DNA of 64,000 bases from Botryosphaeria dothidea (taxonomy: Eukaryota > Ascomycota > Dothideomycetes > Botryosphaeriales > Botryosphaeriaceae). Below are positions 57,936-64,000 of this stretch, in pieces; within the stretch, counting starts at the first letter, position 1, and each line of letters starts with the position of its first letter. A program made the translations under genes and the position numbers. The notes under the pieces were generated by a model. The model saw only the letters and a list, made by a program, of their open reading frames with translations. It searched no databases and was not told where the DNA came from. The stretch lies in the NCBI GenBank assembly GCA_011503125.2, contig WWBZ02000073.1, positions 3,410,001-3,474,000 on the forward strand, read 5' to 3'.

Positions 57936-58944
57936 TTTATTCTCGTGTGGTCGTGTCTCGTAGGTAGTTGGCCATGATGCAGGCTGACTCGGGTATAAGG
58001 CGCAAAGACTGCCAGCTGTGGGGTCAGGCCTCCAGTTGGGATCGCACCATCGCCGGCTTTAGCCAGACCATGAATCTCCCAGCCCCTGAGCCTCAAGATA
58101 TACGACTCATGTGAGTACAACGCGCGACGCGTCCTTCTGTTTTCTGTCGTATACACGGGCTTCTGGACCAGCGCAGAGCTGCTGAGGTACTAGATCCCAA
58201 GAGTGTGGGAGCTCAGACATTCGCCTTTCTGACAGCTGCAACTTACTTATTACAAGCACATTGAGCAGGATCACAACACAACGCTATTTATGGGGTTCGT
58301 CAGCGAAGTTTGGGAACTGTTTTTTTTTTTTTTCCGAGAAGAAAACGGACTTACGAGTCGGCTAATCAAACAGCAGCTGTCTGAAAGGGTAGCAACTAGC
58401 GAGTCACCACCTGACACTGCACTGCACGTATCGGAAGAGTGCCGAGTATGAAATACGACGATCAGAGAGAGTCAATGGTCTGGAATCCATCCATGGCAAT
58501 CCGTGTGCCGTAAAAAGTCTTGGCCGATTGCCGATAGCGGATTGGCATACCGTGAGCCTATTCTCGACATCCCGAAGGTGTCGGTATGACAGGCATGCCG
58601 CCACAAGAGACGAGCCATTACATCTTCCGTTTAGAGCAGAAGCTGACTACAGAAAACTGACCAGACTCCGTAAAACAACACTGTAATGGCCGTAAAAGAT
58701 CTAGCCCCTGAAGGTAAGCATGAAATGAGACGTGCTGATGATGCGCGTCGCCCCACCAAGCTGCTCAAATTTTACCCTTTACAGGAACGGTGGGACGATG
58801 ACCGACTACACCATTTCCTAATTCACGACAGAGCGGTAAATGGTGTCCGGGTTTGCTTTGGGCATGGAAGGTTTCTAGAAAAGGCCGCGCATCTCGCTGC
58901 CATGGTCAATCAACGATCAGCAGAGCAGGCCACTAACCGCCGCC
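57936..58944. other. Divergent intergenic region between two glycosyltransferase genes
   Basis: About 1 kb with a poly-T run near 58320-58334. There are short frames only. It is the shared 5' region of the GT31-like and GT2-like genes. Confidence 0.5.
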
Positions 58945-60815
58945 ATGTCGCCTTACTTGGATCAGGTTTCCTACATACCCCCCAAGCCAACCCTGGGAAA
59001 GCTGTTTTTCAACTCTCTCGTCGGCTTCCTCCTCTGTTTCCTCTTCATCTTCGAGTTCAGGCGCAGGGCAGCGCACTTCTACCCGCTGACGCTGGACACC
59101 TTGCTCTCCATCATCCTCACCGAAATCAGCCGGCGTAAGAGCAAGCGCAGCCTCCAGCTACTCCAGCACCGTCTAGAAGAGCAGAGCCTCGATGGCGAGG
59201 CAGGCCTGGATCGCAAAAAGCCCAACAAGGCGGGCGTGCCGTACATCGTCTCGGTCGTCGGCTACCGCGAGGACAGCGCCCTGTTCCGGCGCGCGCTGGC
59301 GTCGTACAGCAGCTGCACCGGCGTAGCGACGATGCTGGTTGGCATCGACGGCGACGAGGCCGACGAGGACGCCGAGATGGTTCGTTGCGTGCAGGCCGTC
59401 TACCCGCAGGCGAAAGTCATCGCGCTGAGCGAGCCGCTGGGCAAGACCGCGCAGCGCCTGGCCGAGATGCGGGCACTGGGACATGATCTGGGCAGCGTGG
59501 TGTCGGACGATGAGCGGCTGGAGCTGTTCCACGACTTGCCCGCGGCGACGAAAGAGGAGGCGGAGAAGTGAGCGATGGACCAGGTGGCCGCCATGGCGAC
59601 GGAGACGCTGCACGCGAACGACGCGTTCAGGGAGAGAGGGGGTCTGCAGGTGCTCTGCATCACGCAGCCGCATGTCTGCAAGAAGGACATCATCTTCACC
59701 AACACCATCTTCACGTCGGTTCTCGGTGCCGAGCGCGGCGTCGGATACGTCTGGTCCAGCGACTCGGATACGTTCGTGCTCGAGGACACGGTCGACCAGA
59801 CCATCGGCTGCATGGCGCTGGACCCGGGAATTGGCGGCAGCTGCACCAGTCTCGGCGCACACAACGGCGATGCAAGCATTGTTGCCGCTGTAACTGCTGC
59901 GGCGTACTGGAGCGAGCTGGCCTTCTGCCGCGGCCAGACTGGCGCGGTGGAGGCAACAGACTGCCAACCGGGGCCCTGCGCCGCCTTTAAGATCCGTGCC
60001 ATGGAGCAGGTGCTATTCAAGTGGTATATGCAGACTTCACTGGGACATAAGACGGTAAGAGACACTTCAACGTACGATAGAACAGCCGCCTGATGCTGAC
60101 CGCCCTCTGGGTCGTCAACGACGACCGCCACCTCAGCACGCTACTGATGATGAACAATTGGCGCATCACTTTCAACACGCTCGTTCTCACTCTCACCGAA
60201 ACACCGCCGAAGCTGCTCAACCTGCTCCTCCAGCAGCTCCGCTGGTCACGGGCCACCTACGTCGAAACCCTGCAATACCCGACTGTCTACGCAGTCCGCG
60301 GTCCCATCGCCCTCCTCTGCGGCCTGCGCCGCGTGTACGGTCCGCTGGCTATGGCAACCATCACGGCGCGCTTCGTGTGGGACGGATCCGCGCCGTTCCC
60401 CCTATCGTTGGCCGACATCGCCGCGCGGCTGGTGTTGTGCGCGACATACAACGTCGTCTGCTTTGGCAATTACATGGGCACCGTACGCCACTGGAGCCTG
60501 CTGTTCGCGTCGCAGATCTTCTACCAGATTCCCCTGCCGGGCATTGCTGTGTGGAGCTGCGTGACCATGCTGCAGAGTGGTTGGGGCACGCAAATGCGGA
60601 GCGCCCAGCATCGCATGAAGGCGCCGCATCCGGGGTGGGAGAATGTCGGGACCGTGTTGGCCGTGTCGGCGTGGATGGGTCTTGTAGCGGGGGCGTTGGC
60701 ACGAATCATCATTTCAAGGATTCGGGCGGACGTCGTGGTGCTGGCAACGTGGGGGGCGTTCGTGATCGCAACAGTGTGGGTGGCGTGGTATTTTCTGAGA
60801 GCGAGGAAGTTCTGA
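58945..60815 (+). pseudogene. GT2 processive-type glycosyltransferase gene with nonsense codon and frame break
   Basis: The frame from 58945 has an N-terminal helix (LFFNSLVGFLLCFLFIFEF) and the nucleotide-sugar domain start YIVSVVGYREDSALFRRAL. It has VWSSDSDTFVLEDTV (D-x-D), the MALDPGIGGSCTSLGAHNG acceptor loop, and SRLMLTALWVVNDDRHLSTLLM. The LLQQLRWSRATYVE motif (QxxRW) and four or five C-terminal helices follow. This is the chitin-synthase/hyaluronan-synthase-like fungal GT2 group, membrane enzymes that polymerise sugars for the wall or surface. TGA at 59569-59571 interrupts the frame between EEAEK and AMDQVAAMATETL. Near 60055-60095 the frame shifts; only a 26-nt GTAAGA..GATAG interval would repair it, too short for a normal intron. 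Two sequencing errors are the alternative to a real pseudogene. Confidence 0.75.
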
Positions 60816-62169
60816 GTCTTAGATATGATACGCCAGCCCCAGCGTACAGCGAATCTTCGTTTCATTTTACGCGGACTGGATAGCTGACGTGACTGCAGCT
60901 GTGGGAATCTACAGCATGCAGGTCTAACGAGGGCCCATTTTTACAGCACGAGTGTGGGGCATCTTTTTCGTTCCAACACCCCTTCCAAACTGCCACATTG
61001 GCGGGAGAGTCTCCAAATCACCTACAATCCCCTCAAACAAGGCGACACTCTGCTCACTCTGTTCAATAACCCGGTCGATGACTCAACACATCTCCCTCGG
61101 TCAAGCGCCTTCGTAATGAATTCTGTCCTATAATTCCCAATGGCAAAGACCTGCATGAGTCCGGCATGGGGTACATCTCCTGCTAAGCGTCAAAGACCAT
61201 CATTTTTTCTCCGGTTTCCCCGCGGCCCAGCCGGGAATGGATATTCAAAAACTACGTGCCATTTCCTAGGAGAGGTTGCCGGGTCGGATACTTCATCGAC
61301 GAAAATCGAAGCAGAATTCCAGAGCCACCTTATTGGGGGCCAATTCCCAGGGATCATGTCTACATTTTCTTCTACCCTACCTACTCTTTGGTTCAGCCTC
61401 ATGTAGGTAGTGCAAGAGGTAGTTTTATGGGCTACTTCAGATGTTCTCTACGGGAAGATAAAAGCTCGACGATATCAGCTTCCTGCGCGATCTCTTCAAC
61501 TCTTTCCAAACTCCTCAGAACCTTTGGTGAAAGAGAGCTCAGACCTTGTGATAATTTTCTGATCGCATCTCGGCCCCTACGACGCTTCTCCATCGATCTC
61601 TCTGCTCTTTGGGCCATAAAGTCCTCGTGCCCCAATGTTCGTAACAGAGAGAAAGGTCCAGTTTGATCAGCGATACCTAGAACCATACGCATGGTAAATG
61701 CTCACCACAATCCTGTAGTTCTGTTGCGGTCGTGGTCGGGAAGACTCCGGATCCCGTTTCACGGCAACTGAAGGGATGGAGGAAGGGCACCAGCGGGGGT
61801 AACATGCATGACACGCAGGGCGCTCTTCCCCTTAAGCAGCTGGGACCCTATTGTGGCCACCCATTTCATATGTGTACGACACAGATAGTTAGCTGAAAAA
61901 TGCCACAGTCGCCGCTAGACAACATGCCTTGGCTGTTCACATCCTCGAAGACCGGCCCCTTCGATACCACGGGCGGCTAATGGTCTGCCATCCGTTACAA
62001 TGCGGCATGCAATAGTAACACCATGCAATCTAGAGCTCTATCGGAAGCTGCAGGTGCCGACTGTTCTTCCTTATTAGCTGCAGGCCGGTCTCGCAGCCTG
62101 GATTCACGCGCAATACCTGCTCGAACTTTTAGCAACCGCACAAAACTGGAGCAGGACAATCACAAAACC
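60816..62169. other. Intergenic region with one weak minus-strand frame
   Basis: About 1.35 kb. A minus-strand frame 61692-61432 (86 aa, SMEKRRRGRDAIRKLSQGL, VLRSLERVEEIAQEADIVELL) is amphipathic and could be a terminal exon, but no partner exon or domain was found. Nothing else is recognised. Confidence 0.35.
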
Positions 62170-62672
62170 ATGGATTCCAAAAGCCGTCGCTCTTCCAAGA
62201 GGGAGACACAAACGCCTATGTCCATTTCTCGGTGTCCTACGGAACCATGTTCACATCAGAACAAGTCGACGGAGATGATGAGCCTGTCTGAGAGAAAACC
62301 GGAGTTGGAGGTGCAAGAGGCGCAGGAGGATTATCCCAAGGGAGTCAAATTGACTCCCATCACGATTGCATTGTGTCTAGCTGTCTTTTGCATGGCTCTT
62401 GTAGGAAGGCTGTCCATTCGACTCTCTCATCTTGTCCTTGGCGTACGCTAACCCGGAACCCGTGCAGGACAACACAAGAATCAATTCCAAAGTGGGTCTC
62501 ACCCTTGTCGCTATCGGAAACCTGCTGAGTATTTCTGCGCAGAATTACGGATCGCTTCAAAACACTTGAAGATATTGGTTGGTACGGCTCGGCATACCTT
62601 CTCACGACTTGCGCCTTCTAACTTATCTACGGCAAACTCTACACTTTCTTCTCGACCAAGTGGATGGTGTGA
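62170..62672 (+). pseudogene. Truncated MFS transporter relic
   Basis: An acidic N-terminal tail ends in KGVKLTPITIALCLAVFCMALV, the first helix of DHA2-type MFS pumps. An intron at 62401-62467 (GTAGGA, CGCTAAC branch, GTGCAG) joins to DNTRI, matching the family's ALDNTIIA motif. After a further disturbed junction come [26 protein letters not shown], a TAA at 62619, and LIYGKLYTFFSTKW, the end of helix 2. The TAA replaces the Gln of AFQLIYGKLY (CAA to TAA). Coding similarity then stops near 62670; the remaining ten or so helices are absent. It is a dead, 3'-truncated copy of a common fungal exporter gene. Confidence 0.8.
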
Positions 62673-62832
62673 GGGTTGAGTGTGTGGATCTCCCTGTCAT
62701 AAAGATCCAAATGGTATGGGATTGCATTCTGTGTATCTTCTTACACAGGCCCACGAAGAGGCTGGGCCGTAAGTTGGTAGATGCTATGAAATGAGCAGCG
62801 GAAGGACACACTTAGCAAAGTCGACAAGTCCG

Positions 62833-63192
62833 TTAAGAGCTGCTGGCAAAAGGTGTCTCTTTAAGGAACAAGGGAGGCCCGGTTGCAAAGTTGGGGACAT
62901 CGGCAAAGATCTTCTTGCCGTCCTCACAGCTGTGTAGAGAGTTGAAATCTTCCTCGCTGGTCCACTCGACACGAGAAAGGACCATGAATTGGGCGTCCTC
63001 CGGAAGAGTGGTAACCTCCCATTTGAGCAATTTGCCGGGGAAGTATTGTTCGATCATGGGCAGGTGGACGTTGGTGTAGTGGTCCATGTCGAAGATGGAT
63101 CCCTTGGGGAAAAGTATCTAGACACCCTGGTGTGAATAAAGGGATCAGGGGTTTCATGAGTGGAGAGAACGAACAGTGTACTTGGCAGTCAT
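62833..63192 (-). CDS. EthD-like (dimeric alpha-beta barrel) small protein
   Basis: Two exons, 63192-63175 and 63117-62833, joined over a 57-nt intron (donor GTTCGT, weak; acceptor GTCTAG), give 100 aa. The splice gives MTAKYT followed by ILFPKGSIFDMDHYTNVHLPMI, the opening of EthD-family proteins, where a strand is followed by D-x-x-H-Y-x-x-x-H-x-P. The second half has WEVTTLPEDAQFMVLSRVEWTSEEDFNSL and the closing FADVPNFATGPPLFL. EthD-like ferredoxin-fold dimers bind small hydrophobic ligands and occur in degradation and polyketide pathways. The role here is unknown. The stop lies about 160 bp from the end of the MFS relic, so the two may once have belonged to one pathway. Confidence 0.82.
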
Positions 63193-64000
63193 TTTAAGCA
63201 TGTAGGCGATCGCTTTCGACTGATGGAGAGAGGAGATGGTGGTGTCGACTCACAGACTCTGCTTGGCTGGAGCTGCTGCTTTTATGTTCCAGCTGGTCGG
63301 AGGTGAGTTTGCAGTACAGCGCCAGGCCGAAGATATTCCTCGGCCGGCCGACAGCTGCTTGGCTACATCTGCCCGACTGTTCGGCATTCACGAGTGATTT
63401 TGAGAGTCGGCGAGTAATAGATTGGTGCGGCAGTCATGTCCTAAGCCCGCGTATGCCCGGCCTTCGTTTCACACGGGCGCGCAGGAACGAGACGGTGATC
63501 GTCGTGATCGGAGACAACGAGAGTTTAAAGCCATACGCCCATACACAATCAATGAATCGCACAGAGAGACATTGCAGATGAGGCTCAGGGTCAGAGCGTA
63601 GACATCTTGCATGGAGTGGTACATCACGCGCTGGACTCGCTCGAATGCAATGCGCGAGGCCTACCCGACGATGAGAGAAAATCTCGACCAAGAACGAGGC
63701 TGCTCAGGGAAGTTATGGATAAAATCCACCAGTCGACCGTCTTTAGGCGATTTGGGTACCGCTGTCGAGGTTGAATGCGCAGCGTGGAAGGGTAGAGGCG
63801 GAGGCGAGGGACAGAAGGCGCAGGCCACCAGATCAAGGCCACCACGTGACCGCGTCGCGTCCGCCAAGCCCCAGCCCCGTCGGTCTCGGGCGCGCCCTCT
63901 CCACCTGCGCCCGCTCCACCTCCACCACGCCCTCGCCCGCCTCCGGCCCCATGCCATCTGCATCGTCACCATCCATCGGTCGCTTGCGTTCTCTACGAAT
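63193..64000. other. Window edge, no gene called
   Basis: About 800 bp. The terminal 150 bp is C-rich on the plus strand and may lead into a gene beyond the window (an ATG near 63956 opens MPSASSPSIGRLRSL to the edge). Minus-strand frames 63972-63661 and 63691-63434 show no domain. Confidence 0.3.

Noticed and set aside
61432..61692. Amphipathic 86-residue minus-strand frame
   Set aside because: No partner exon, domain or start context could be established; left as a note in the intergenic entry.

Overview
The window is genomic DNA of a filamentous ascomycete (Pezizomycotina). The evidence is spliceosomal introns of about 45-70 nt with GT..AG ends and CTRAC/CTAAY branch points, monocistronic genes on both strands, and fungus-restricted families: HET, PTH11-type rhodopsin-domain proteins, Zn2Cys6 and DUF3425-type bZIP regulators, Clr5, NmrA and EthD. 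It looks like an accessory region. Exon joins were read by eye from splice signals and frame continuity.

Layout. 0-7.2 kb: a rhodopsin-domain membrane protein, a wrecked UBA-like/HET gene full of TAA/TAG stops, and a DUF7730-type gene. 7.2-10 kb: no gene called. 10-13 kb: a 2OG-Fe(II) oxygenase-like gene tail-to-tail with a Zn2Cys6 regulator. 14.9-15.3 kb: a small secreted protein made of two six-cysteine knottin-type modules, each preceded by a Kex2 site. 16-17.3 kb: a second rhodopsin-domain protein. 20.5-29 kb: catabolic enzymes (amidase, secreted intradiol dioxygenase-like protein, MBL hydrolase, NmrA-like reductase) followed by a bZIP regulator. 29.7-38.1 kb: MFS transporter, D-2-hydroxyacid dehydrogenase, IPNS-like 2OG oxygenase and a divergent Zn2Cys6 regulator, a possible small pathway cluster. 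38.9-42.6 kb: an AAA+ ATPase and a Clr5-type gene. 45.2-50.9 kb: two divergent TauD-family dioxygenases, resembling fungal xanthine dioxygenase, beside a Zn2Cys6 regulator. 51.7-53.7 kb: a decayed P450. 53.8-60.8 kb: a conserved secreted-type protein, a small unknown gene, a GT31/fringe-like glycosyltransferase and a divergent GT2 processive-type glycosyltransferase with a nonsense codon and a frame break. 62-63.2 kb: a truncated MFS relic and an EthD-like gene.

Themes. Several genes carry premature stops that are explained by C:G to T:A transitions (CAA, CAG or TGG to TAA or TAG), mostly in CpA/TpG context. This is the signature of repeat-induced point mutation; the UBA-HET gene, the P450 and the MFS relic are the clearest cases. 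Regulator-enzyme pairings recur (2OG + Zn2Cys6, 2OG + MFS + dehydrogenase + Zn2Cys6, two TauD genes + Zn2Cys6). The most interesting intact gene is the tandem knottin-like precursor. No rRNA, tRNA, CRISPR or intact transposon was recognised.
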